The notes under the pieces are model-generated. The model was not told the DNA's origin and ran no database searches. It saw nothing but the letters and a program-made list of their open reading frames with translations. Shown here piece after piece: positions 29,990 to 40,245 of a DNA stretch of 64,000 bases. Both the position numbers and the translations under genes were made by a program. Every line of letters begins with the position of its first letter. The first letter of the stretch is position 1. The stretch comes from Pagrus major (taxonomy: Eukaryota; Chordata; Actinopteri; Spariformes; Sparidae), in contig NC_133230.1 of assembly GCF_040436345.1 (NCBI RefSeq), forward strand, positions 12,472,197 to 12,536,196, in the 5' to 3' direction.

Positions 29990-30990
29990 GACGTGAAGCA
30001 ACATGACAAACGCAGATGCTTCCTCGCAGGTGCATGGCACATTAAAAGGATAAGGTCGCTCAGTGCTCTGGCCCTAAGGCTTCAGGGTGGACATTAGGAC
30101 TTGGCCTATGATTCACATCACGATTCACTTTTTATACTCATCAATCAGGTCGCCCTCGTGCCCTCTGGATGGTTGCATTTTCATCTCGGAAGAAACAACT
30201 CCCCTCAGGACAGTTTAATCGTAGGATAAAGGTGATCATTTTGAACAACTTAGTGTTGATTTGCAGTGACCCTTTCCTCTAAGGGGAGCCAAATCAGGCT
30301 GGCAAAATGCCCCTCACAGCTATAATAAATATAAGAATATCATTAGTTCTTAAGATTTGGATATTAGCAGTGTAACCTTGCCTAAAAATAGAAAAGACTA
30401 ATATTTGGTTGGCATTAAAGGTGCTGTACTCCTGGAGAAGAGTCTTGTAGACTGAAACTGAGTGGAAAGGTTTAAGAAATAAAACCTTTTTAAAGTTATT
30501 TCAGGGTGAATGTATTTAATAGCTATTGAATATATTCAAAGGGATGATTAGTCCTCTGGTGTGACATCAGTTAGGATTTGTAAAATGCGTTCTTGAGCGT
30601 GATAAAAACAGGATACTCGCTGAAAACTTTTACATTTTTAAATATTTGTTTTTCTTGACCATTTTTATATAAAGGACAGACACTTTTAATATGTGGGCAG
30701 TGGGCAGACGATAAAAAATATTAAAAACAAACATTAAATCTTGGCTGTGGACGTGGATTTTAATGCGACACACAAATAAAACACTTCTCAGCAACGTATT
30801 GAGTGAATACAGTAACACTGCGAGTTAAAGACTTGGTGAGATGATGTCACGTGGACCGAGTCATTATGTTTGTGTTGTATTTTAGTGCAGCTTTGTAAAA
30901 TTTCCCTTGTACTGTAACTGTATATGGCATGTTAGCATTATACAAGTTTTTCATGCTCATTGAGACACCGAGAGACTGAACTCACTGCTT
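29990..30990. other. tomm40-apoA-IV spacer (convergent 3' ends)
   Basis: No gene recognised. A TTAAAGGTGCTGTACTCC start at about 30416 resembles the ends of the AGGTGC/TTAA elements elsewhere in the window, but no partner end is visible. Confidence 0.45.
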
Positions 30991-31073
30991 AAAGTTTATT
31001 TAATAAAATATACAGTGTGTACAGTCAAAATAAATTATTTGTTGAGTGCTCTGAGGTGGATCCATCAGTCTGT

Positions 31074-32010
31074 TTACTGGGTCTTCCTGGTGAAAGACTC
31101 CCACAGACCGGTCAGCTGAGCCTGCAGGTCCTGAGCGCTGGCGTCCAGCTTGGCCTTCAGCTCCTCTCCCAGTGGAACCAGGTTCTGCTGGATCTCCTGG
31201 GTTTTCTGGGTCAGCTGGGTCTCAAAGCTCTGGGTCAGGGGGATCATGGTCTTCTGAAACTCATCCACGCTCTGCTCCATCTTCTCCTTGATCTCGTCGG
31301 CGTAGGGAACCATCTGGGCCTGCATGTTGGCCATTCTCTTCTCCAGCTGCACCTTCAGCTCCTGGCTCTTCTGCTGCAGGACGGTCTTCAGGTGCTCGGG
31401 GTCCATGGCCTCGACGTAGGGGGCCGCCTCCCTCTGCAGCTCCTCCACCTGCTTCTGGAGGTTGGCCACCATCTCCTGAGCTAAGGGCTGCAGGTTAGCG
31501 CTCACGGTGGACAGGTCCTTCTCCAGACTGGCCTTCAGCTGCTCGGCCTCCTGGGTGAAGCGGGTCATGAAGTCCTGGGTGAGAGGAGCCACCTGAGTCC
31601 GCAGAGAGACAACGTACTGGTTCACTGTGTCGGCACTCTGGGAGATCTTGGCACTGAAAGACACAGAGAAAAACAATCAATAGATGGAAACATGGAGTAT
31701 TTTAAATGTGATTAGTCTTCTTTATTATATTGGCTCTTACTTCACTTCCTGTCCCAGCTCAGACTGCCTGATCTGGTTCAGGGAGTCCTCAGCGGTGAGA
31801 GTCGCTTTAGCAACGTAGTCCCAGAAAGCATCTTTCACCATATCCAGGTTGCTCTTGGGAGGCTCCTGCCACAGGATGTTGGCATTGCAACCTGTGGATA
31901 AATAAAACAGCAGATTTAACAAAGAGGTTTGGTGGAAGACAGACACTTCTGGTTAACGTGGATCACTCACCAGAGAAAACAGCAAGTGCGAGAACCACAA
32001 GGACCTTCAT
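31074..32010 (-). CDS. apoa4b: Apolipoprotein A-IV-like, copy 1, 256 aa
   Basis: Coding exons on the minus strand are 32010-31971, 31891-31741 and 31653-31074 (40, 151 and 580 nt). The product is a secreted exchangeable apolipoprotein that coats chylomicron and HDL-like particles. It starts with a signal peptide (MKVLVVLALAVFSGCNA). A short exon-2 region with KDAFWDYVAKAT follows, then 22-residue amphipathic helical repeats punctuated by Pro (QPLAQEM, APYVEAMDPEHLKT, VPYADEIKEKMEQ, VPLGEELKAKLD). This is the teleost apoA-IV pattern. A TATA box (TATAAAAA) lies at 32205-32198 and a 5' non-coding exon ends at the donor at 32127. A poly(A) signal AATAAA (minus) lies at 31000-30995. It is divergent to copy 2 and has identical exon lengths. 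The exact paralogue label (apoa4b.1 or .2) is uncertain. Confidence 0.93.
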
Positions 32011-32126
32011 GACTGAAACTGACTGTGGATAAAGAAAGTAGATGAACAATTTATTTTTTGTATAATCTTACATATAATTGAGTTCTGAATTCATGAGAAG
32101 GGTTGTAATATTAATAAATGTGTTAC

Positions 32127-32230
32127 CTTGCAGAGGCAGCTCGTCTCTTCTTCTCTCACAGGCTGATGGGTTGTGCTGTTCAGGCGGCCGTTCTGAGTTT
32201 TTATAGCCATATTGAAGGGTAAAGTCCTCC
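32127..32230 (-). promoter_or_regulatory. apoa4b: apoA-IV copy 1 promoter and 5' non-coding exon
   Basis: On the minus strand GGACTTTAC (32227-32219, HNF4-like) lies about 14 bases upstream of TATAAAAA (32205-32198). The non-coding exon follows and ends CTGCAAG|GTAACA at 32127/32126. Confidence 0.75.
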
Positions 32231-34190
32231 TCTGGCTGCCCCGGTGGACACATTCTTGTCACTGCTGTCACTCCACGTCGTAATTTAAGTGTCATCGACT
32301 TTTTCATCTTGTGATATGTACAGTATTCTCTGCCATCTGGGTGGGTTAAGTATCGGTTTATACCCACGTGCAGCAGGTACACAGAAGCCTGTGACTACTG
32401 GCCTTTGAATAAATAATTTTGTGACTTACATTTTCAAGTAGAAAATTTTCACTTAAATGTTCATGAAAAGATTTTTTGGCATTTTGGCAAACATGGTGGA
32501 GCCCTGACACATGATCAATAACAGGCCTCTATCAGGCTATCGGGGAACGTCTGTGGTCCTAGTTTTGGCGATGTGTCTCGCACCATTGGCACTAATCGGC
32601 CTTTGGTGGCGAATAATCGTTAATCGCTCTGATTGGTTGTTCAGATAAGCAGAATCAGTGCACAAGAAAGGAAACTGAAATAGAAAGATTAAAGCTCCTT
32701 GAGCCTGTTGCTGTAGTATCTGTGATTTCACCCATCTCCTCCTTTTCTTTGCCTGTGCCATTTGCAACTTTTTATCAGACACATTCTCGATTAGTGGCTA
32801 TATTAGCGAGAATGGTGTGAAAGTGACAGTAACAGTTTGTATATTTGCAGTCTTGAGGCTTCCAGTTTCAATTACTAGTCACAAGGAAACCAGATGAACT
32901 CATGAACAAAAAAATGAAGAACATCTTCTCTGGATTATTCAAACGATATTATCATATGTGTATCATTAACACAATATCAGTATTCCACTTTTTAATATCA
33001 CATTTATCGTGAATATCGCAGCATTGCGACACCCCTTGTTCAAACTGTAATGAATTGCTATATAAGTTCTTGAAGCTCAGCAGCCAAACACCTTTTTTGC
33101 ATCCAGGATTTATCATTTTCATGTAAAGTAAGTAAAATTACAGTGCCGCAGCTACGATCCTATGACAGAACTGAAATTTTAAAGAAGAATAGTGCATTTG
33201 GGGAGTTGTTGAGAAAACAAAAACAATAAAAAGGGTTCTTTGGAGGCTTAAAGTCGACAGGACACTGGGGGAGGAGGGCATTTAATAATATCATCCTGTC
33301 TAAAGACATCTTCTCTTATGTACTTTTGGCACCATGGCTCTCATTTAACGTATTCTCTCTACACTTAAACGACAGATACATGATATTTTTCTTGGTTTCC
33401 CAGATCAGCTTCTCCAAATCTCCTTACAATTCGTTCCAAAGTCTTTGTGTGCGTCATATGAAAACACCTGTATGTTTATCAGTAGTTTGTCCTGAGAGGA
33501 ACACTCTGTCCTATCAGTTAGTCCGGACTGAATCGCTGCATAAGGAAACGTAACATTCCTCCGTGGAGATAATCTGCAGGTCAGATGGCACAGCTCGATC
33601 AAAGTCCTGCTCACATCTCGCTGACCTATAAACGTCTGACAACACTGATCAGTCGATATAAAGTCGAGAGCATTCAAGTGAATCAATGTGTTTACTCTGT
33701 GATTCTTCAGTGTTCAACAGAAACAAATCAGTATTTGTACCGTATGACACAACAGAGTGAAACAGTCACAGTCTCGTTATCTTATCTGCTGATATTTCTT
33801 CGAGTGCTGAAGTTTCTGTGTCACAACTCATCAATGTGTTTACACTGGTTACACAAATCCACGTCTCCTGAGTGTTTCACACTAATCTTAATTTAATTTG
33901 TTCAACAGATAATGTGCATTTATTCTCATGGGTTTATACAGAGTCTGACATCATGTAGAAGTATATGTTTTTGTGATTGTTTGTTCAATAACTTATATAA
34001 TACTTAATTTTTCCGGACAGAATTTTCATATTCAAATTGTTCGGTTCAGTATCAGTTTATATCTGATCAGCAGCAATGAACAGCAGTAACCAAAGTAATA
34101 AATTCTTCATTGTATGTGCTATAATATAATTTTTTTAGTCATGCTAGCTGCTTAACATCAGTCTGTCATTCCACCTCTTTGCATTAAAAT
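32231..34190. other. Spacer left of the repeat gene
   Basis: No coding region, RNA gene or clear element seen; AT-rich sequence with chance open frames only. Confidence 0.45.
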
Positions 34191-34194
34191 TTTT

Positions 34195-34625
34195 TGTACA
34201 GACCTTCATGGTCCCTGGAGGATGAACTCCACTGAATTTGGTGTTCTTCTGACTTTTTCTCGGGAGGTTGACGTTGCCATTTTTCTCAAGATGAATTTCA
34301 GCAACTCTTTGATCCACTGACTTTACATGGAGCGCAATCATCAGGTCAAAATAATAATGTGTCCAATAACTTTAAAATATCTGCAAAGCTGGTGACTTTC
34401 CCATCAGCCTCAGCTGCACTTTGAGCTTTGTGCTAATTAGCAAATGTTAGCATGCTTACCTGCGAAACTAAAACTAATAAACATGTGAAACACTACACCT
34501 GCTTAACATCAGTATGATGTTAGATGTCATCGTGAACACGTTTGCATGCTAACAGTAGCATTCAGCTCAAACACAGACTGTTGCCACAACAGGAAGTTGG
34601 CCATCAGCTAATCCCTGAGGATTTT
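34195..34625. repeat. Dispersed fish repeat
   Basis: Words such as CTTCATGGTCCCTGGAGGATG, GTGCTAATTAGCAAATGTTAG and GCATGCTAACAGTAGCATT follow the order I recall from a repeat found across teleosts. No protein frame or terminal repeats are visible. The family name is not known to me. Confidence 0.6.
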
Positions 34626-35140
34626 ATAAAGAGTTTATTATCTTAAGGAGAAGAGTCTTCTCAGCACATAAAGCAACACTTCATACTTCATTTTATCATA
34701 AAAACATTCAAAATCAACACATCGGGACATACGATTGTTTTCGCTGCACAGAAGGGTATGAAAAATAATCTGAAAATAACTAGTCACTAAAGTTAATTAA
34801 ATAAGCACAGAAAGGTCAGCCAGCAAAATGTCAGAAAGATTGGGCCAAAGTGTTTTACTATATATCTTTAAATGTTACAATTATGGCTGAAAATGACAAC
34901 ACAATTAAACAAGTTTGCCAATTTCACATATCTGCACAATGCAAGTCAGCAGCCAGTTTTCTATCCGGATGTAGCTGTTGTTGTTACCACAACGTCGCGA
35001 TGATTCGGTTTGTTGTGAATGTCCACTCAAGCGGCCATCTTAAAGCAAGAGTGTTTCCACATGGTTTCCATGGTAATAAGAATGGATTCTTAAAAAAGAA
35101 AAAAACATTCTCTTGGAGTTCTGTTATTTTTCCTTTCAGA

Positions 35141-35246
35141 CGCATTCTAGAATTTTGCCTTTGATCCATCAAAGCACGCATTCTAGAATTTTGCCTTTGA
35201 TCCATCAAAGCACGCATCTAGAATATTGCCTTTGATCCATCAAAGC
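35141..35246. repeat. 36-bp tandem repeat x3 upstream of the repeat gene
   Basis: Units 35141-35176 and 35177-35212 are identical and 35213-35246 is a slightly shorter variant. Each unit contains the perfect inverted repeat CTTTGATCCATCAAAG (two inverted TCF/LEF-like CTTTGAT words). The first two also contain TTCTAGAA, which fits the TTCnnGAA core of a heat-shock element. The array ends about 20 bases before a TATA-like TATAAAAAG. Confidence 0.85.
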
Positions 35247-35265
35247 ACGCATTGTAGGAGCTTCT

Positions 35266-35298
35266 TATAAAAAGTCTTATAGGAGCTTGTCTTATAAA
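35266..35298 (+). promoter_or_regulatory. Candidate core promoter of the repeat gene
   Basis: TATAAAAAG at 35266-35274 and a second TATAAA at 35293-35298 lie 60-95 bases upstream of the first ATG of the long reading frame. The 36-bp array is directly upstream. No splice site is needed to connect them. Confidence 0.5.
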
Positions 35299-35360
35299 CG
35301 TCCCACATTCTCACTCAGGCTATTCAAGTGAAGAGACAGAGAGAGATCGACAGAGCCAAT

Positions 35361-37724
35361 ATGAGCGAATACAGAACGTTTTGGGCATCGTACCCACAGT
35401 GCCACAACCCTGAGACACAACATTCAGGTGCAGTTGGGGACGCTAATTTTATAAGGGGCCCAGTCCAAGACGAAACGCTTTGGACCACCCAATACGGATT
35501 TCTTTGGACACCATACCCAGTGTTCCAAAATCCTGAGACACAACACTCAGGTGCGGTTGAGGACACTGATTTCCAAAGCGGTCCAGTCCAAACCGGAACG
35601 CTTTGGATTGTCCAAGACGGAACACTTTGTGTACCATACCCACAGTGCCACAACCCTGAGACACAACATTCAGGTGCAGTTGAGGACACTGATTTCCAAA
35701 GCGGTCCAGTCCAAGACGGAACGCTTTGGGAACCATACCCACAGTGCCACAACCCTGAGACACAACATTCAGGTGCAGTTGGGGACACTGATTTCCAAAG
35801 CAGTCCAATCCAAGACGGAACGCTTTGGGAACCATACCCACAGTGCCACAACCCTGAGACACAACATTCAGGTGCAGTTGGGGACACTGATTTCCAAAGC
35901 GGTCCAATCCAAGATGGAACGCTTTGGGAACCATACCCACAGTGCCACAACCCTGAGACACAACATTCAGGTGCAGTTGGGGACACTGATTTCCAAAGCG
36001 GTCCAGTCCAAGATGGAACGCTTTGGGCACCATACCCACAGTGCCACAACCCTGAGACACAACATTCAGGTGCAGTTGGGGACGCTAATTTTATAAGGGG
36101 CCCAGTCCAAGACGGAACGCTTTGGACCGTCCAATACGGATTTCTTTGGACACCATACCCAGTGTTCCACAACCCTGAGACACAACATTCAGGTGCGGTT
36201 GAGGACACTGATTTCCAAAGCGGTCCAGTCCAAACCGGAACGCTTTGGATTGTCCAAGACGGAACGCTTTGGGCACCATACCCACAGTGCCACGACCCCG
36301 AGACACAACATTCAGGTGCAGTTGAGGACACTGATTTCCAAAGCGGTCCAATCCAAGACGGAACGCTTTGGGAAGCACAACAGGCCACAAGTCCTGTGCC
36401 TGGGCTCCAGGTTCAGCAGCCTGGGACCAGTGAGACAGAGCAGGCCATGATCTGCATCTCTGAGCTAGATTTTCAGCAGCTCACAAACAGAAAGGCAGAG
36501 TGCATCGACAAGCTTCAGAGCGAGAATGAGGCCTTAGAATCACAGATGCAGGTGTTAAAGGAAACACTCGAAAGAAGCAAGGCTGTCCACGATGAGGTTG
36601 AGATGAAGAGGAAGAACACCATCAAGGACCTGGAGTTTGAACTGTCGGAGAAGAAGGCGACCGAAGCTGAAGAGCTCTCTAAAGTACAGCGGCTTGAGGA
36701 GGCTCTTCAGCAGCAAAAAGAGAGCCAGAATGACCTCGACAACTACGTGGCCCAGATGAAAGAGGAGAACAACGTATTGAAGGCAGCACTCGCCCAGACA
36801 CGGACTGAGTTGGAGAGTCTTCAGCTGGAGCGGCAGGAGAGGGAGGCAGAGTGCATCTCCAAGTTTCAGAGCAAGAATGAGGCTTTAGAAACTCAGATGC
36901 AGGTGTTAAAGGAAACACTCACAAGAAACGAGGCTGTCCATGAAGAGGCTGAGATGGAGAGGATGAAGACCATTGAGGACCTGGAGTTTCAGCTATCAGA
37001 GAAGAAAGCGACCGAAGCTGAAGAGCTCTCTAAAGTACAGCGGCTTGAGGAGGCACTTCAGCAGCAAAAAGAGAGCCAGAATGACCTCGACAACTACGTG
37101 ACCCAGATGAAAGAGGAGAACAACGTATTGAAGGCAGCACTCGCCCAGACACGGACTGAGTTTGAAAATCTTCAGCTGGAGCGGCAGGAGAGGGAGGCAG
37201 AGTGCATCTCCAAGTTTCAGAGCAAGAATGAGGCTTTAGAAACTCAGATGCAGGTGTTAAAGGAAACACTCACAAGAAACGAGGCTGTCCATGAAGAGGC
37301 TGAGATGGAGAGGATGAATACCATCAAGGACCTGGAGTTTCAGCTGTCAGAGAAGAAGGCGACTGAAGCTGCAGCGCTCTCTAAAGTACAGCAGCTTGAG
37401 GAGGCTCTTCAGCAGCAAAAAGAGAGCCAGAATGAACTCAACAAGCACGTGACCCAGATGAACGAGGAAAGCAACTTACTGAAGGCCGCACTCAATCAGA
37501 CAGAGAGTGAGTTGGAGAGTCTTCAGCTGGAGCGGCAGGAGGAGAAGGCCAATCTCATCCAGTCCCTCAATGATATCCAACACACCCTGGAGGTTGAGGA
37601 GAAAACTCGGGAGACAAAATTGAATGATATGGCAGAGAAGGTCCGCATCCTAGTGGAGCAAATGAAGAAGCCGAAAAAACCTTCAGTGTGGAAAAGATTC
37701 AAAGGGTTATTTAAGAGATCCTGA
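35361..37724 (+). CDS. Unrecognised intronless repeat protein with coiled coil, 787 aa
   Basis: I do not recognise this protein. The frame is open for 2364 nt from ATG 35361 (MSEYRTFW) to the stop at 37724. Residues 1 to about 341 hold nine copies of a roughly 33-residue unit with the core PYPQCHNPETQHSGAV followed by GDTDFQSGPVQDGTLW. Units 1-3 and 7-9 form a duplicated higher-order block (both contain DANFIRG and then the TPYPVF variant). A spacer rich in Gln/Pro follows. From about residue 370 to 768 there are three copies of a 117-residue coiled-coil unit (351 bp), with Glu/Gln/Leu heptads such as LEEALQQQKESQND and EENNVLKAAL. It ends in a basic, aromatic tail, KKPSVWKRFKGLFKRS, which could bind membrane or nucleic acid. 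There is no signal peptide or transmembrane segment. Whether it is expressed is not shown by sequence alone. Confidence 0.65.
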   Translation: MSEYRTFWASYPQCHNPETQHSGAVGDANFIRGPVQDETLWTTQYGFLWTPYPVFQNPETQHSGAVEDTDFQSGPVQTGTLWIVQDGTLCVPYPQCHNPETQHSGAVEDTDFQSGPVQDGTLWEPYPQCHNPETQHSGAVGDTDFQSSPIQDGTLWEPYPQCHNPETQHSGAVGDTDFQSGPIQDGTLWEPYPQCHNPETQHSGAVGDTDFQSGPVQDGTLWAPYPQCHNPETQHSGAVGDANFIRGPVQDGTLWTVQYGFLWTPYPVFHNPETQHSGAVEDTDFQSGPVQTGTLWIVQDGTLWAPYPQCHDPETQHSGAVEDTDFQSGPIQDGTLWEAQQATSPVPGLQVQQPGTSETEQAMICISELDFQQLTNRKAECIDKLQSENEALESQMQVLKETLERSKAVHDEVEMKRKNTIKDLEFELSEKKATEAEELSKVQRLEEALQQQKESQNDLDNYVAQMKEENNVLKAALAQTRTELESLQLERQEREAECISKFQSKNEALETQMQVLKETLTRNEAVHEEAEMERMKTIEDLEFQLSEKKATEAEELSKVQRLEEALQQQKESQNDLDNYVTQMKEENNVLKAALAQTRTEFENLQLERQEREAECISKFQSKNEALETQMQVLKETLTRNEAVHEEAEMERMNTIKDLEFQLSEKKATEAAALSKVQQLEEALQQQKESQNELNKHVTQMNEESNLLKAALNQTESELESLQLERQEEKANLIQSLNDIQHTLEVEEKTRETKLNDMAEKVRILVEQMKKPKKPSVWKRFKGLFKRS
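35395..36385. repeat. 99-bp coding tandem array, nine units
   Basis: The phrase CCTGAGACACAACATTCAGG recurs with minor changes about every 99 bp (longer in the two units carrying an insert). The period is a multiple of three, so the frame is kept. The block from about 35395 to 35730 is repeated at about 36043-36385. Confidence 0.95.
36494..37546. repeat. 351-bp coding tandem array, three units
   Basis: Unit starts are near 36494, 36845 and 37196, exactly 351 bp apart; for example GAGTGCATCTCCAAGTTTCA occurs in units 2 and 3. Units 2 and 3 are almost identical while unit 1 is more diverged, so the last duplication is the younger. Confidence 0.95.
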
Positions 37725-37809
37725 GGACAATTTTAGTCTACATCATACACAACCAAGTCATCCTGCACCTATCTTGTTACCCCCAACTCCCTCCATCCTA
37801 CCGATATAG

Positions 37810-38795
37810 GAAAACAATCAAAAAACTGGAACTGGCCAAAGTTTCTGCTCCATTTTTGCTATCTGGGGTTTTCCCTGAGCTTCTATGGGTTTTCTCCGGG
37901 TACTCCGGTTAACCTACTTTCAGCGAAGAAGAAATTCTTCAATGAATAAAAAAAATGAGAACTTCAGCACGACTCAGATAGCAAAATTGTTGCAGACCAG
38001 ATCTGGCCTACACCATATATGTTCATCCAGCCCACATACCACCTGGAATGATGGCACTTGGACACATGGCACTTCTGTTTGCCAGATCTGAGCCACGAGC
38101 AGGCCGTATGAAGGACTACTTCTCGAATGTAAAACTGACAGTCAAAAAACTGGAACTGGCCCAAGTTTCTGCTCCATTTTTGCTATCTGGGGTTTTCACT
38201 GAGCTTCTATGGGTTTTCTCCGGGTACTCCGGTTAACCTACTTTCAGCGAAGAAGAAATTCTTCAATGAATAAAAAAAATGAGAACATCAGCACAACTCA
38301 GATAGCAAAATTGTTGCAGACCAGATCTGGCCTACACCATATATGTTCATCCAGCCCACATACCACCTGGAATGATGGCACTTGGACAGTCCACTTCGAG
38401 CAGGCCATATGAAGGACTACTTCTCGAGTGTAAAACTGACAGTCAAAAAACTGGAACTGGAACAAGTTTCTGCTCCATTTTTGCTATCTGGGGTTTTCCC
38501 TGAGCTTCTATGGGTTTTCTCCGGGTACTCCGGTTAACCTACTTTCAGCGAAGAAGAAATTCTTCAATGAATAAAAAAAAGTTACATTAGTTCAGGGTGC
38601 AAAAAAATGAGAACATCAGCTCGACTCAGATAGCAAAATTGTAGCAGACCAGATCCGGCCTACACCATATATGTTCATCCAGCCCACATACCACCTGGAA
38701 TGATGGCACTTGGACAGTCCACTTCTGTTTGCCAGATCTGAGCCACGAGCAGGCCATATGAAGGACTACTTCTCCAGTGTAAAACTGACCCTAGT
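37810..38795. repeat. ~300-325-bp tandem array, three units, downstream of the repeat gene
   Basis: CAAAAAACTGGAACTGG begins units near 37819, 38143 and 38444. Each contains GGTTTTCTCCGGGTACTCCG, then AATGAATAAAAAAA, then GGCCTACACCATATATGTTC and ACCACCTGGAATGATGGCAC. Each unit therefore carries an AATAAA signal; the first (37945-37950) could end the transcript of the repeat gene. Confidence 0.92.
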
Positions 38796-40040
38796 CCACG
38801 CAAATATACAAGCACAAATGCGCACACACACCCAGCCATCCGTGGAGAGGGGATCTCTCTTTGAATTGCCTTTCCCGAGGTTTCTTCCTGTGTCCTTTGA
38901 AGGTAGTTCTGAGGTTCACAGGGAGTTTTTCCTCGTCTTCTTAGAGAGCTTGGGCTGGGTACCTGTTCCTGATCCTGGTCTGCAAGGCCTACTGGAACAC
39001 CATCAGCAACAAAAATAATACCATCATTAAATTGGCATAATGAAAAATAGCATGCAATAAAAGCAAATCAAATTATTAAAATAAATTATAAACAGTTTTA
39101 AGTATAACTACCTCGCATTCAGTACAGTCTGTTACTGTGTTATCTACTATCTAAAAATGTTTGCATATGATGCAACAATATTCTCTTCCTTCATGTTTAA
39201 TTCACAAATCTGACAATGTTTGACATCTTCAATCAAATAAATATTGGGCAAATCATGATTTAAGTGTGTTCTGATGTTCCTTTAACTCAAAGATTTTACT
39301 GTTATAACTTTGAGCTGTGGGATTTTTAATCATTTGATCAAGTAGTTAAATACTGTAAATATGCTCTGTTTATATACTTTTCTGCCTGCACTGCAATTGT
39401 TTGACTGGTTTGGTGTTTTGAGGTTTATCATTAAGTCGGCATAACAACAAAAAGCATTCAATAAAAGCAAATAAAATTATTAAAATAAATTATAAACAGG
39501 CTGCCCTACATGCTTATGCTTAATTTGTTTTTAATCTTTTTTTTTTGTAAATAATATTTTATGAAAATGTTAAAAAACAAGTTCTCAATGTGTCTTTATG
39601 GCTCACTTATTCTTATAAACACATTTAAAGACTTTTATAAAGCTTTACAAATGTATTATGTCTTCTGAATGTGTGTACAGACATGACCTTTGTAGATAGA
39701 TTTGTGTTTTATCTTTTTACCCACACACACACATCTACAACTTCAAACTTTATTAGTTATTTGGCTTTAAAAGGCCTTAAAAGTGCCACATAAACACATG
39801 AGATTGCACCAGTTACTAAATTAAAACAAATATTTCTTGAGCTAAAATCTTGCTCTGAAAGCTCTCTGATGTATGATGACATGATGTAATAATATACAAT
39901 GTACATGAGGTCACCGGACAGTGATGATGTCATCTCTTACATACCACTGTGAGCACTGTTGTGATGTGGAAGCAGCCGTGACAGCACGACACTCAGAGTT
40001 TGGACTTTACTCCTGAGATTCCTCTATACAACTCGGCTGC
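38796..40040. other. Spacer between the repeat gene array and apoA-IV copy 2
   Basis: No gene seen. 38820-39010 looks like an interspersed fragment (CCCGAGGTTTCTTCCTGTGT and GGGAGTTTTTCCTCGTCTTC). A 75-bp direct repeat (AATAAAAGCAAAT...AATTATTAAAATAAATTATAAACAG) occurs at about 39012-39094 and about 39425-39500. Confidence 0.5.
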
Positions 40041-40125
40041 CTATATATACTGAGCCCAGAGCTGTGCAGGACACACACTGTGTATTCAACAGCTCGCTGA
40101 CTGGACGGGAAGCTCATCCACACAG
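40002..40125 (+). promoter_or_regulatory. apoa4b: apoA-IV copy 2 promoter and 5' non-coding exon
   Basis: GGACTTTAC (40002-40010, HNF4-like), TATATATA at 40042-40049 and a non-coding exon ending CACAG|GTAAG at 40125/40126. A (GAG)n/(AGG)n run follows within the intron. Confidence 0.75.
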
Positions 40126-40135
40126 GTAAGACACC

Positions 40136-40169
40136 AGGAGGAGGAGGAGGAGGAGGAGGAGGAGGAGGT
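40136..40169. repeat. (AGG)n microsatellite
   Basis: About eleven AGG units just after the donor of the apoA-IV copy 2 non-coding exon. Confidence 0.95.
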
Positions 40170-40245
40170 CACTATTCATGTGAGATAAATATGAAAAGTA
40201 ACCACAGAGAGATAATTCTGCATGTTTCTTTTCAGCACGTCAGTC

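Noticed and set aside
31017-31484. 155-aa plus-strand Leu/Gly-rich frame over apoA-IV copy 1
   Set aside because: It is the antisense shadow of the third apoA-IV exon; its Leu richness comes from reversed CAG/GAG codons.
35324-36388. 354-aa open frame on the minus strand opposite the 99-bp repeats
   Set aside because: The 99-bp unit lacks stops in several frames and its period is a multiple of three, so every such frame stays open along the array. The plus frame continues into a clear coiled coil while the minus frame does not.
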